Assembly (NCBI GenBank): GCA_018292915.2
Contig: JACVVK020000476.1
Coordinates: forward strand, 375,001 to 439,000
Origin: Batillaria attramentaria
Lineage: Eukaryota; Mollusca; Gastropoda; Batillariidae
Length of the DNA: 64,000 nucleotides
Reading direction: 5' to 3'
The notes below the pieces were generated by a model, which was not told where the DNA came from, searched no databases, and saw only the letters and a program-made list of their open reading frames with translations. Below are positions 10,205 to 22,155 of the stretch, piece by piece (the first letter of the stretch is position 1; every line of letters begins with the position of its first letter). The position numbers and the translations under genes are program-made.

Positions 10205-11695
10205 TCAAAGTCGCGGCACAGCTCGGAATGTGAAAGGCTTCGGGGAGCAAATAACCCCCAGGATTCCTTCCAAAGATGGCATCTGACCGTCTTCCGGTGG
10301 CAGAAAGCGGAAGTGCTGTATCATGGCGGCCAGATAGAGGAAGAGCTCCATGCGGGCCAAGGATTCGCCCAGACACACGCGGCGACCTGTAGAGAACGGG
10401 ATAAACTCCTCATACCGGATCAGTTTACCGTCCGGACCGATGAACCTCTCAGGTCGGAATGTGTCAGGATCGCCCCACACCACAGGGTCGTACAGAACGG
10501 AGTCCAGGTTTGGAATCACCATGGTTCCCTTCGGAATGGTCCATCCAGATATTCTGACGTCACAAGGTGTTGCGTGAGGGATGTTCAATGGGGTGATATT
10601 GGCAATGCGGAGAATTTCCGTCGTCGTGGCTTCGAGGTACGTCATTTCCGGTCTGTCTTGCATGGTCGGGCTTCGGTCAACGCCGATAACCTCCATGATC
10701 TCCTGGTGACACTTCTCCTGGACGCCAGGGTGATAAAGAAAGTAGACGACGGCCCAACGCAGTGTGGTTGCTGTTGTCTCGGATCCTGCACCAAACAATT
10801 GAAAGATAACCAACGGTAGACCTGTCTCCGTGATGTAGGAGACTTTCTGATCGGCCTCGTCCTGCCGAACTCGTCTCAAGTAGGCCGTGATGAAGTCGTC
10901 CGGAGGATTGGGTCCGCCGTCCAGCTCCTGGATATGCCGAGTGACGATGGGCTGGATGAATGTGTCCAGCAAAACGCGGTAATCACAGATTGTTTTGCGA
11001 GCCTTGAACGGATCCCCAGGAATATGCCGCACAAATGGGAAGAGGGCTCCAACAGAACTGTCCTGGTTAGCAACGACGGTGTCAATCGCCTTCATAAAAT
11101 CCTTAAATTCCTGATCATCGTAATCGAATCGCTTGCCGAAGAGAATGGAACAGATGTTGTTGGACACACTGATCTGTGTCAAGCGAGTCACGTCAAAGGG
11201 CTTGCCGTTCTTGCTGGCGATTGTCCGGATGTACTCGGTGACCTCCTCCTGAATCTTCTGCGCCAGGAGGTTCGTCCCCATTCCAAAGTCTCGTAGAATC
11301 TCAAGGCAAGCTTTTCGTACTGTCTTCCATTCTGCTCCAGATGCGAGCACAATTCCTTTCTTTTCGGATACAAGATCATTCAACGGAAAAAAGGGTCTGT
11401 CGGAAAAGGCGTGTGCTTGCTTGACAAGCGCTTCCTTGATGACCTTGTGACCGTTCAAGACGACCGTCAGCTGCCGGCCCATGTACAGGCTGAAGATGTC
11501 CCCGTACTGACGCCGCCATTTTCGGAAGGTCGCCCGGGGATCTTTCCCCATCAGATGCAAGTGACCCAGCAGTGGCAGAGCGAAACCAGGTCCCGGGGGA
11601 AGGTGGGAAGATCGCCGGGGATAGAGCCACAACAGCAGCGATAGCAACAGCACCACCCCGGTCAACAGTAGGGCGGTCGAGTCGAAGACAGTCAT
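10205..11695 (-). CDS. Cytochrome P450 monooxygenase, CYP2-like, type B1 (intact)
   Basis: Intact intronless 496-codon paralogue with the same landmarks as type A: anchor helix, LPPGPG, WKTVR, AGSET, EILR, FRPERF and FSTGRRVCLG (C441). The framework is nearly identical to type A, but several segments differ sharply: about 94-118 (AHAFSDRPFFPLNDLVSEKK), 195-217 (EFKDFMKAIDTVVANQDSSV), 230-242 (KARKTICDYRVLL), 365-386 (ITPLNIPHATPCDVRISGW) and 480-487 (GVICSPKP). These match the usual CYP2 substrate-recognition segments SRS1-3, SRS5 and SRS6, so a different substrate range is a reasonable inference. The 3' flank is short, with an AATAAA 234 bases past the stop (9966-9971). Its closest relative is the damaged copy at 40024. 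Confidence 0.95.
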   Translation of the reverse strand: MTVFDSTALLLTGVVLLLSLLLWLYPRRSSHLPPGPGFALPLLGHLHLMGKDPRATFRKWRRQYGDIFSLYMGRQLTVVLNGHKVIKEALVKQAHAFSDRPFFPLNDLVSEKKGIVLASGAEWKTVRKACLEILRDFGMGTNLLAQKIQEEVTEYIRTIASKNGKPFDVTRLTQISVSNNICSILFGKRFDYDDQEFKDFMKAIDTVVANQDSSVGALFPFVRHIPGDPFKARKTICDYRVLLDTFIQPIVTRHIQELDGGPNPPDDFITAYLRRVRQDEADQKVSYITETGLPLVIFQLFGAGSETTATTLRWAVVYFLYHPGVQEKCHQEIMEVIGVDRSPTMQDRPEMTYLEATTTEILRIANITPLNIPHATPCDVRISGWTIPKGTMVIPNLDSVLYDPVVWGDPDTFRPERFIGPDGKLIRYEEFIPFSTGRRVCLGESLARMELFLYLAAMIQHFRFLPPEDGQMPSLEGILGVICSPKPFTFRAVPRL

Positions 11696-12625
11696 GTCGT
11701 GGTCAGTGAGTGACTGTGGAACGTACAGGTACTCCCAGCTAGGGAATCTGAAATGTTTAAACGAAACGAAGACATCAGTTAGAGCTTAACGAATTGCGTG
11801 CGAGGTAAATCAGTCTGCAAACGTATAGTTAGTAAAGTTGGAAATTCCTAACCCAAAAGAGGCGAGGAGACTTTCAAGGTATATCACTACACTCACTTCC
11901 ATCACCGTTCCCTTTAAGTCAAGGTTATAATTACATAGGTCTGTACTGAGGCCGCAGTCCAACGTAACGCATGCAGTCTGAGGGATTATAGTGGTGGATA
12001 CAGTATAATGTTTCAAGCTATTCAGTCATGGGTACACACATACACGCACACCCCAGGATGGTAACACAGTACAACCAGGACAAGTTATCCAACCACTCTA
12101 TGTCCGCAAAAATGCAAAACCCGCAACGCCTGGCTGCGTGCTGGAATTCTTCTTTTTGAAGGGGCTAATGCTACCATTGGTATGCTCATGCCGAGTTGTT
12201 TTCGTGGTATCTACCATCACACCACTAAGAAACCTACACGCTGACAGCGCCTGTAATGCTGGCACTGACTCAGTAGGAGCGTACTCGATCATGACGCGGC
12301 GACCACACTGATCACTCCAGTATTGTGACAACAGTCGTAGAATTTGAATGTTCGACCGCTCGCGCGGTGTAAACAGCATTGTGTCGCCTTAAGAGCTGTA
12401 CTTATCATCAAGATAGAGAGTACTGCGGGCGTACAGGCGCACTCACGAGCGAAACTGTCCCCCAAACATAATTTGGCGTAGCAAAGATGAAATTAGCCCG
12501 TCTAAGTTAAAAAAAACAAAAAAACAAACAAGAGCAAAAAAACAACAACAGCAGCAGCAACAACTGATAACACCACCACCACCACCACTATCAACAACAA
12601 CAACAGCAGCAGCAGCAGCAACATT

Positions 12626-12709
<84 letters not shown>

Positions 12710-13822
12710 TGCTGACCCGACACTATGATCTGTCAGACCCTACATTTCGCTGACTGTGCCTTGTCGTGCTGTGTTCGTCTTATGAAAGGGGCACAGCGAA
12801 TCTTTTTGACGTGTTTCTGAACGATTTCAAAGTAAATAACAATAATAATAGAGCCAGTCCTTGATTCATCCTACTGACAGTATGTTTGTGTACAGACAAG
12901 CAGTATAAGCTAACCTACAGACCTAGTTAGTATACTGACCTTACACATCCGAGAGGCACCGGGATTTGTCAGGCTTCGTAGCCGGGAACACTGACACACT
13001 TAACACACAAGGGTAAACAGGTCAGCGTTTTTTTTTTTTTGTTTTTTTTTATAGCTCTACTACAGTTACGCTGTGCTAGTTGGACTGCGTAGCACGCAGA
13101 CAGCCTTTATCGCTGGTAAGGCACAAACCGCTGTGTTTGCGTGTTGTGCAGAACTTGCGTTATTCTAAATCATGCAGACACACTTTTTATTGTCATGAGA
13201 TTCGTCGAGCGTGAAGTACACTACTCAAATAAATGCAAGGACCACCTTCAACTGTTGATGTTTGGAAATGGAAGGTCATATTTCGTCAGCGCTCCGGGAT
13301 GCCCCCCCCCCCCTCCCCCACCCGGACAACATCTTCGAGTTCTTGAAGGAGTCCAACTTGTTTTATAAAATATAGTCTCTTAAAATTATGGACTTTCCTT
13401 GACTGACTTGTTTAGTTTCATAGACTTTGATGTGCAAAAACATGTTTATATCATTTAAACCAGACATATTTTCAACATATACATTGGTGAAAAAAAAAGT
13501 CAAGGACTACCTTGAATTCTACATGCTGTTTTTAAATGGTCATATTCCTAAACATTGTTAATACAGATGAACCAAACTCCGCAGCTGTGTTAACAACAAA
13601 TCAGATGATGCTGTGAAAGCAAAAAATCTTGCACATCCACTTCCGGTACATCAGGCCGGATGCTTAATTATTCAGCAAAGTGCCAAAAATTCAATCACAC
13701 TTAACTTATCTGCAAATGCGCAAAAGCATGTTTTTAACATAATGATGGCATGGGTGTGGAAGAATGAATGTTTGGCTTTGACTTCTGCTCATTTGTTTCC
13801 CTTTGCAAGCTGGTGTGGTTTC
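11696..13822. other. Type B1 upstream region and 3' side of the C1 fragment, no gene seen
   Basis: Compound microsatellite, a poly-T run (13030-13050) and a poly-C run (about 13302). Sequence at 13228-13285 and 13499-13553 looks like two diverged copies of one short repeat (CAAGGACYACCTT...TGGTCATAT). Confidence 0.45.
12509..12707. repeat. Compound (AAC)/(AGC)/(CCA)/(CA) microsatellite, type B1 upstream
   Basis: An A-rich start, then AAC, AGC and CCA triplets and a (CA)n end. About 210 bases of ordinary sequence (12708-12918) follow, which the type B2 units lack. Confidence 0.95.
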
Positions 13823-14422
13823 TTAATATGGCATGGCAACATCGTCGTAGTCGAATCGCTTGCCGTAGAGAATGGAACAGATGTTGTTGGACACACTGAT
13901 CTGTGTCAAGTGAGTCATGTGGAAGGGCTGGCCGTTCTTGCTGGCGATTGTCCGAATGTACTCGGTGATCTCCTCCTGAATCTTCTGCGCCAGGAAATTC
14001 GTCCCCACTCCAAATTCTCGTAGGATCTCAAGGCAAGCCCTCCGTACTGTCTTCCATTCCTCCCCAGATGCGTTCGCGATACCTTTCTGGTCCGTCACGA
14101 GGAAAGCGAATCCGAAGTCGGGTCTGTCGGAAAAGACGTCTGCTTGCTTGACAAGCGCTTCCTTGATGACCTTGTGACCGTTCAAGACGACCGTCAGCTG
14201 CCGGCCCATGTACAGGCTGAAGATGTCCCCGTACTGACGCCGCCATTTTCGGAACGTCGCAAGGGGGTCTTTCCCCATCAGGTGCAAGTGACCGAGTAGT
14301 GGCAGAGCGAAACCAGGTCCCGGGGGAAGGTGGGAAGATCGCCGGGGGTAGAGCCACAACAGCAGCGATAGCAACAGCAACATCCCGGTCAACAGTAGGG
14401 CGGTCGAGTCAAAGACAGTCAT
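13823..14422 (-). pseudogene. N-terminal P450 fragment, type C1 (199 codons)
   Basis: An open frame of 199 codons matches P450 residues 1-194 (anchor helix, LPPGPG hinge, WKTVRR C-helix, to GKRFDYDD) and then ends in the unrelated tail VAMPY and a stop. The I-helix, ExxR and haem cysteine are all absent, so no P450 activity is possible. Homology stops at about 13845, where an unrelated AT-rich flank begins. That point does not correspond to a CYP2 intron position I recognise, and the GT that follows is a poor splice donor. The truncation is identical in the copies at 27690, 43650 and 57543, so it happened once before the block was duplicated. All four frames remain open. Confidence 0.85.
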
Positions 14423-14970
14423 GTCGTGGGCAGTGAGTGAGCTGGCTGTAGAACGTACAGATGCTCCCTGCTAGGGAATGTGAAATGTTTCAACACAAAC
14501 TTCAGTTATTGAAAAATCAAATGCGACGTAGCACCAATATAACAAATACGGTGCTAGTTGTATAAGCATGACGTTTCCTTAACTGCATGTTGTATACTAA
14601 TCATGAGAGATTTAACATGACTCAGAAGATGAATACTGACTTTCTCAAAAGAAATAGATAAATATAAGTATACGAAAGGTGTCCGGTCAAATTCGTTTTA
14701 TAAAAAAGATACCGTCGAAAATTGTTCAGTTGCTGACTGCAACATGCACATGCACTAACCGCTGTCTACTGGAACTGTCTACTGCAAATACACATTGCTT
14801 AAGTTAACTGCTGGCTCTAACGTATACAGCTTTTGAATGCTGGGTACACACATACCGCAGAGACGTAACTGAATACACGAGAAGAGTATTGTGGACGTCC
14901 CTGCACAAGTCATACAAAGATGGAGATGACAGGTGTCCACGGGTGCCTCATGGGGTGTATATGGACTACG

Positions 14971-15058
14971 GTGGGTGGGTGTTTGGGGGTTTAACGTCTT
15001 TTTCCACCACATAGGGTGATATCAAAGACGGGGAAACGATGGAAAAAGCCAGCACAAA
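14971..15058 (-). mobile_element. SINE body/tail fragment
   Basis: Copy of the fragment at 2129 in the upstream region of the P450 fragment at 13823. It was inherited by block duplication rather than by a new insertion. Confidence 0.55.
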
Positions 15059-15282
15059 TGTATATGGACTGGGAATGTAGGGGTACAGATAGGTTTTCAA
15101 TATGGGTTTCACATATAAAAGTGAAAATGGGATTCGCATGGGTCAGTTCTACATTGTGGGATTCATCTGGGATTGAAGTGGAAGCCCACATTAACACCAT
15201 TTCCTCCCTACATAGATCCCATAATTATGCCGTTTTCGGATCCTTTGAGGCGTCTACTGTGTTTGTACTTTCGGTTCCTCCG

Positions 15283-15339
<57 letters not shown>

Positions 15340-15361
15340 CTCTCTCTCTCTCTCTCTCTCT
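15283..15361. repeat. (CA)n(CT)n compound microsatellite
   Basis: Counterpart of 2437 in the type C1 upstream region. Confidence 0.95.
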
Positions 15362-15636
15362 GACCGTTGCCAGTCGTGGAAACGGCAAGTGCGTGGCATG
15401 GCCTGTAGCGCTGTAGTGGAATCTGGGCTGTACCGACCTGTATTTTTCAGTTTCAGGGCGCCGCCTCCTGAATGCGTGTCCCTCGCCCATACTGTGCTCA
15501 TGTGAACGCGATGTTTGCCCACGGAAACTTTCTGAACGTGAAGCAAAACTTCAGACTTGCATCATGCGTGATGCAGGCCACCGGATAGAAGTCCTTGATT
15601 CATCCTACTGAAAACAGATTTTTGTACAGACCTGAA

Positions 15637-15743
15637 AAGGCCAGCACAAATTAATATTAAAGCCGTGATTCGCCGACTGAACTCACGACCCAAGCATTCC
15701 GGCATTTCACCGAAACTCCAACGCTCTACCATTCCGCTAGACC
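15637..15743 (-). mobile_element. SINE tRNA-like head fragment
   Basis: Minus-strand tRNA-like head (GCGGAATGGTAGAGCGTTGG, then GTGAGTTCAGTCGG) joined to the first bases of the body. The tail is lost. Confidence 0.55.
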
Positions 15744-16238
15744 TAAGTGGTTTACAAACTACAGAACGTCAGTTGGCATACGGAGGTAGATCCATGGTAG
15801 ACAAATACACAGTATGTATATGACATACAGTAAGCTGATGTACAAACCTTGCAGTTTCGGACAACGGATTCGTCAGTTTGTGCAGCCGCTCAGCAGAAGA
15901 CACACTCGTAGCATCCAGGGTAAAGGGGTCAGCGTCTGTTGACACAGCTCAGTGCTCGCGGACAAGTGGCTCGTGCATTCGCCGGTGTAACAGCAATGTA
16001 CTCCACCTACAAAAAATCACTTCCCGACCAAATCAAGCAACCAAATCGGAAATAAACCAGCCAGCAAAAACAACTACAACACCACCACCGTGACCATAAG
16101 TTTACAACAACCACCCCGAAACTAAGAACTTGAAGAACGAGTATTGTCCCCCCCCCCCCCCAACGAAAAAGAAGAAAAAAAAATCGTGTGCTACTGTCAA
16201 GCAGACACACGTTCTTTATTGACTTGAGATTCGGCGAG

Positions 16239-17712
16239 CCCTCACCCTAAAAATTTGAATGTCTCCTTTCCGCACAAGTGCCAGCTCTCTCCTCTAAAAG
16301 TTGGTAATTAACAAACAACAACAACAACAAAAACCCAACAACAAAAAAACCGCTGTGTACACTGTGGCCGTCTTATCAGGCTACTTGGTAACCTTTTGAG
16401 ACCGGGTCATACCCGGCCCCTATTTACTGATATTTTGTTTACAACGTTGCACTGCTGTACTCCCCTTTTGTTCTTACTCCCGCTGTCCCTCTAGCCACCC
16501 GTTCTACCCTTCCCCGGCCACCCCTGTACATCAGCCTTTGTTCCCAGGCCAGCCCTGTTTCCTGCCCACCAGCCGCACACGCGCAGTGTTGCGTATCCGC
16601 GGTGGCGCACGTGTCAATCAGTTGTGTTTGTTTGTGTCTGTTTAGTGTCAAATATCTGCGTAGTCCCTTCACTTAGAATAATTCTCTAAACTGCAGTAGT
16701 TTCCTGACAGTTTGTACATTTTAATCATGTTTTGTTTTTAGCGCTGTTTTGTAGTTTAATGGGTGTATTTTGCGATTCTAACCACTTTTCAAACGCGTGG
16801 TCTCTGTCTTTGCGCTACTTTATCGGCGGTAGAAAATTGTCTGTGTTTTGATGAGATCTTAAACTATTACAGTCTTAAAGTACCTTTTCACGCTCTTTTA
16901 GATACACTTTGTTTGAAGTTTCTAGCTGTTATCTAACGCCCGCTGTGATTCGTTTTCCATGTGTTAAGAAACACAAATTTCGCTGCGGCTGGCCCACGCG
17001 CTCTGCTTTTCGCTGTACTTGGTGCAGTGCTTTCTTTGTGGCCCGCGCTGGGCGCATAAGTAGCCGCGAGCTACGCCTCACGGGACAGTCGCCAGCCAGC
17101 CCTGCAGCGAGTCATTGTACGTGTCCACGAATTGTCGCTCTCCGCTCTGCCATTTGTACTGTTTTCCCGTAATAGGGGATTTGGTCTAGTGGTTAAGGCA
17201 TCCGACTTCGGATCCTGAGCTGCCTGGTTCGAGTCCCCGGTGGGCAGGAATATGGTTGGATTTTTTCATACCATATTGAGTCAAATCCATGTGCAGACTC
17301 GTTTGCGGTGCCTGTCTCGCCTTCGTGTACACACGCACGCACAAATATCAAGTGTGCACGCTAAAAATCCCACGTTCATCTTTCGAAGAAGAGTAGGCTG
17401 TGGCCGGTGGCGTGGTAAAACAGAAATACTGTCGCACGCACCAGAGTGAATAGCAGGGTGGAGGTTTGCACACAAAGTAGCGCCTAGCGGCAGCAGGCTT
17501 TCCCTGCTTCGTCCTCCAGCCTTGCGGCGCCTAGAGCATCTCATTAGAGATGGATACGTGCGCCGAAGAGAAGTCTACCATACCATACCATACCATACCA
17601 TACCATACCATACCATACCATACCATACCATACCATAATAAAACTCATGTCATAGCGACCTCTGTGTTTGGTCTCCCTGCCTGCTGAATCGGACCCCTGA
17701 CACCCGGTTACA
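16239..17712 (+). mobile_element. 1.47 kb insertion with LTR-like right end, containing a SINE
   Basis: Flanked by TGAGATTCGGCGAG on both sides (16225-16238 and 17724-17737), part of a 25-base direct repeat with three mismatches that starts CTTTA. The uninterrupted site is at 3621-3645. The right end has AATAAAA followed 70 bases later by GACACCCGGTTACA, which looks like the R-U5 end of an LTR. A CATAAGTA about 120 bases before the nested SINE could be its TATA element. The left end has no clear LTR start, so the class is unresolved. No protein coding is seen. Confidence 0.5.
17175..17637 (+). mobile_element. tRNA-derived SINE with (CCATA)n tail
   Basis: RNA polymerase III promoter boxes are clear: A box TGGTCTAGTGG at 17182-17192 and a perfect B box GGTTCGAGTCC at 17226-17236. 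A ~330-base unrelated body and a tail of about 12 CCATA units (17577-17637) follow. The acceptor-stem ends (GGGGATT and TGGGCAG) do not pair, so this is a SINE and not a tRNA gene. Confidence 0.75.
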
Positions 17713-18803
17713 CTTTAATGTCATGAGATTCGGCGAGTGTGTAATAGTGTCAGGTGTCATGGTACACACGTAACTTGTGACGGATACAGACACCAACAGA
17801 CACCACTAGACCTAGCAACACCCTATCCCGGGCGTAATGTCAGTTAGTTACCATTCAAGATGATCTCTCAGGCACAAATGACACTGGGGCACTTCCAGCC
17901 TTAGGCGGTGTTGACCCGAATCACTGTATACGTACGTATGAAGCGCCCCAGGTCAATGAGGCTTAATCTTAGATGGGAAGCTCGGCTCGCATATTACACC
18001 GAGTCGAAAATTAGCGACATGAGCGAACGAACTATAGGCAAACACATTTTCTTCTTTTCTTTTATTATGCAATAGGGTGCATACAGTAATGTTGTACCAT
18101 GAACCGCAAAATACTTTCGAGCTTACACAAGTTTCAGCAGCACAGAACAGCTGCCGTATGATGACAGTAAAACATAAAAAACCCAAAACAACAACAACAA
18201 CAACAAGAAGCTATGCGTTTGTCAACTATGAGTGCTTAGTCCATTTACCTATGTACTCCAGGGCCCGTGTGTAAAAGTCAAGGTTATTTTAACCCACGGC
18301 TACAGGCCTAACCCAGACTAAATCAAAAGAAACCCCAAACCAAAATTAAATAAGAAGGGAAGCAAAAAAAGGAAGATTAAAAAAAATCCTTCGATAACGG
18401 CTTAGGCACCTTGCTGGAATGGGCCCGCTTCTTGATAATAAAAAAAACAACAACAAAAAACTTTAACCCTAGAGCTAGTTTCGTTCGAGGTTAGACTCTA
18501 ACCCAGGGCTAAAAGCCCTACCCACGACTATTACATACGGGCTCTGGAGTCTTTCCGTGTGAAATTTACTCGTAGCCCATACTACGGTGTCCAGACCTGT
18601 TTTAGTGTGAGTGGCTAGCCCATTGTGTACTCTTCTACCACGCTCACTAAACGTCATTGTCAAGGCACAGGTTTTGAAAGACCACTTGACAATTGGGTGC
18701 AGCCTATATATTCAAAACGTATTATTACATATATTCGATAAATGTTCAAACTGCTGTTATTTGTGGAACTCACTCATTCCCAAAATGCACAGGAAATGTT
18801 CGT
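17713..18803. other. 3' flank of type A1 copy, no gene seen
   Basis: Equivalent to 3621-4699, with the foldback element. Confidence 0.5.
18256..18549. mobile_element. Foldback element in type A 3' flank
   Basis: Counterpart of 4173 beside the P450 copy at 18804. Confidence 0.6.
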
Positions 18804-20295
18804 TTACTGTCTTGGTATAGCTCGAAATGTGAAAGGCATCGGGGTGAACGTAAACCCTAGGATTCCTTCCAAAGATGGCAGCTGCCCGTCTTCCGGTGGA
18901 AGGAAGCGGAAGTGCTGTATCATGGCGGCCAGATAGAGGAAGAGCTCCATGCGGGCCAAGGATTCGCCCAGACACACGCGGCGACCTGTAGAGAACGGGA
19001 TAAACTCCTCATACCGGATCAGTTTACCGTCCGGACCGATGAACCTCTCAGGTCGGAATGTGTCAGGGTCTTCCCACACCTCAGGGTCGTGCAAAACGGA
19101 GTCCAGGTTTGGAATCACCGTGGTTTCCCTTTGGGATGGTATACCCGGCAAAGCTGACGTCACTGGATGTTGCGTGGGGGGCACTTAGGGGGGCGACGTT
19201 GGCAATGCGGAGAACTTCCGTCGTGGTAGCTTCGAGGTACGTCATTTCCGGTCTGTCTTGCATTGTTGGTCTTCGGTCGACGCCGACGACCTTCCTGATC
19301 TCCTGGTGACACTTCTCCTGGACGTCGGGGTGATGTAGAAAGTAGGCGACGGCCCAGCGCAGTGTGGTGGCGGACGTCTCGGATCCTGCAGTAAACAAGT
19401 GAAGGATAACTATCGGCAGACTTTTCTCCGTGATGTAGGAGACTTTCTGGTCGGCCTCGTCCTGTCGAACTCGTCTCAAGTAGGCAGTGATAAAGTCGTC
19501 CGGAGGATTGGGGCCGCCGTCCAGCTCCTGGATATGCCGAGTGACGATGGGCTGGATAAAGGTATCCAGCAAAAGGCGAAGACCCCGGACAATGTCGTGC
19601 GTCTTAAAAGGGTCGCCAGGAATATGCCGCACAAATGGAAAGAGACCTGCAACAAGACTGGTCTGGCCAGCAACAATGGCGTCCATAGCCTTCATATAAT
19701 CCTTGAATACCTGATCATCGTAGTCGAATCGCTTGCCGTAGAGAATGGAACAGATGTTGTTGGACACACTGATCTGTGTCAAGTGAGTCATGTCGAAGGG
19801 CTGGCCGTCCTTGCTGGCGATTGCCCGGATGTACTCGGTGACCTCCTCCTGAATCTTCTCCGTCAGAAGGTTCTTTCCCATTCCAAACTCTCGCAGAATC
19901 TCCAGGGAAGCTTTTCTTACTGTCTTCCATTCTGCTCCTGATGCGGCCACGATCCCTTTCTCGTCCGTTACGAGGAAAACCAGCCCGAATTCAGCTCTAT
20001 CTGAAAAGACGTCTGCTTGCTTGACAAGAGCTTCCTTGATGACCTTGTGACCGTTCAAGACGACCGTCAGCTGCTGGCCCATGTACAGGCTGAAGATTTC
20101 CCCATATTGACGCCGCCATGTTCGGAACGTCGCGAGGGGATCTTTACCCAACAGATGCAAGTGACCCAGCAGTGGCAGAGCGAAACCAGGGCCCGGGGGA
20201 AGGCGGGAGGATCGCCGGGGGTAGAGCCACAACAACAGCGATAGCAACAGTACCATCCCGGTCAGTAGTAGGGCGGTCGAGTCAAAGACAGTCAT
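18804..20295 (-). pseudogene. Cytochrome P450, CYP2-like, type A1 with one-base frameshift
   Basis: Almost identical to the intact gene at 48634-50124. The first ~390 codons differ by one residue that I noticed (I/M just before the I-helix). One extra T in the run at 19124-19126 shifts the frame after IPKG (codon 390), giving a short wrong tail. The remaining 106 codons, with FRPERF and the haem loop FSTGRRVCLG, continue in the next frame to the stop at 18804. A single homopolymer base in an otherwise perfect gene is as likely to be a sequencing error as a true mutation, so this may be a functional gene. Confidence 0.85.
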
Positions 20296-21019
20296 GTCGT
20301 GGGCAGTGAGTGAGCTGGTTGTAGAGCGTACAGATACTCCCTGCTAGGAAATCTGAAACGTTTAAACACAGATTTCTGTTACTGATAAATCAAATGCGAC
20401 TTAGCAGTAATATAATATTAGTATAAGAGTGATGTTTCCTCGACTTCATGTTGTATAATAAGCATGGGAGGCTTATATTAACATGACTCAGAAGATGCGT
20501 ACTGACTTTCTCAAAATACGTAAGGTACGACCTGAAAAAAATAAAAATAAAATATCAGCAATAGATGTACAGCGAAAATCAAGTTCTTCATTTGGTGATT
20601 GCAAATCTACATGCACAAACTGCTGCCTACTGAAATCATTATCTAAGTGCGTAAGAGTAAATGTCTACATCTTTTCAATGCTTGGTGAACACATACCGCA
20701 GAGCGGTAACAATACACGAGAAGACTATTTTGGTCGTCCCTGCACAGTGCATACAATATACTATTATGGGCTGGGTTCCGGGGGCTAGGGCCGTAGGTGT
20801 AGTTTGAGGAAGGTGACAGAGAAGAAAGTTGTAGCCCAAGGCTAGGTAGGATTTAGATAGGACTCGGGCATTGTTAACGTGGATATCGCCTTTGGTTACC
20901 AAAAGACAAACGGCCTTTCCCTTGGAGGTACATCGAGGGCTACCGCATGGCTCTCGACCACTAGGCAGCAGTTTGTGCATCGGTGTTCAAGTCATGGTGC
21001 CATATGGGGTGTATATAGA

Positions 21020-21075
21020 GCTTACATGATTAGTTGGAACTTGGAGTGGTTTACGGCGAAACTAATCATGTAAGC
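21020..21075. repeat. Perfect 16-base inverted repeat upstream of type A1 copy
   Basis: Identical hairpin to 6911-6966, upstream of the copy at 18804-20295. Confidence 0.7.
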
Positions 21076-22092
21076 TGTTTATACCACGAGCATTTCTTTT
21101 CTCTTGGAAAATCCAATTTAGTGATTCAAGTGCTCATATTTGACAGACCGTTTACAGAGACAATTCCCACCGACATCGCGAAAAGAAGTTGTTCCATTCA
21201 AAACCACTGCGTGCTGTCTTGTTTTACGAGTTTGACGAATGACATTAAACGTGAAGATGACACTGTTGATACAAATTGCCAACACAGTAAATTCAACCAT
21301 GAAAAAATAATTTCAAAGTTTACTATCTGCTTGGCCATATTCTTGCGCTAAATTCGTGTATCGGTGTAGAACTGGCTGCAAGCATCAGCCTCCCGGTAGA
21401 GAAGGGGGCGAAAAGTGTACGCGTGGGCAGATTCAAACACATTCGACATGTATTGCAGCGATGTGTCAATCAGGAAAGCGCCAAGTTTCACTTGGTTCAC
21501 GCTGTGAAGGCCATATTTTCGAATTTTCATCACGGTAGGCAGAAAACAGTAGTTCGTCTGCTCATGTGTTGCCTCAGTTTTCGTCTGCTCGTGTGTCGTG
21601 CGTGTGCTCAACTCGTCTCCTTCCCTGCGTGGTGTGGCGGCGATTTTGGTGGCTATCTGTCTCGTTTACACGTTTCCGGGTAGCGTTTGGCTTCTTGTTT
21701 TGCTGTTCTCTGCATTGTCTTTCCGAATTCAGTCAACATCACCTCATTTTTTTTATCCATTTTCAGCGGTTTTAGTCTTAGCAGAAGGTCAGAAATCTCC
21801 ATTTCAAGGTCACTGACAGGTGACGTAACTGGAGTGTGTTTTTGTGAACTCGTAAACCACTGGGTGGGTCATGGAAAGCAATAACTCACACTTTCGCTCT
21901 CTGTTTCTATCTTCAGACGTAAAGCACTCATAGTTAACTCACTGAAAATTTGCACTGGCGAGTGGTCAGTGGCGACTGGTGTAACTTGAAGAGATAGGAA
22001 TGTTTGGCGGCACATACACGTATATGTCATAGTACGTATATACGTTTTCCATATTGAGTTTCACATGAAAAGTGAACTGAAGTAGGATTCGT

Positions 22093-22093
<1 letters not shown>

Positions 22094-22152
<59 letters not shown>
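22094..22152. repeat. (CA)n microsatellite, type A1 upstream
   Basis: About 29 CA units; counterpart of 7986. Confidence 0.95.

Positions 22153-22155
<3 letters not shown>

Larger units (their letters stand above)
14423..16238. other. Type C1 upstream region, no gene seen
   Basis: Closely related to 1585-3620, with the SINE pieces and the (CA)n(CT)n tract listed separately. Confidence 0.5.

Noticed and set aside
13823..13848. Type C fragment as a first exon with a GT donor after RFDYDD
   Set aside because: GTTGCC is a poor donor, all other copies are intronless, and no remaining P450 exons lie downstream on the minus strand before the next gene.
17175..17247. Possible functional tRNA gene with good A and B boxes
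   Set aside because: The 5' and 3' acceptor segments do not pair, and an unrelated body and CCATA tail follow, so it is the head of a SINE.
17577..17637. CRISPR-like or satellite array of CCATA units
   Set aside because: The units are 5 bases with no spacers, and they form the tail of a SINE.
19399..19941. Long plus-strand open frames inside the P450 genes (up to about 180 codons), repeated in several copies
   Set aside because: They are antisense to well-supported P450 frames, have no recognisable domain, and recur only because the genes recur.
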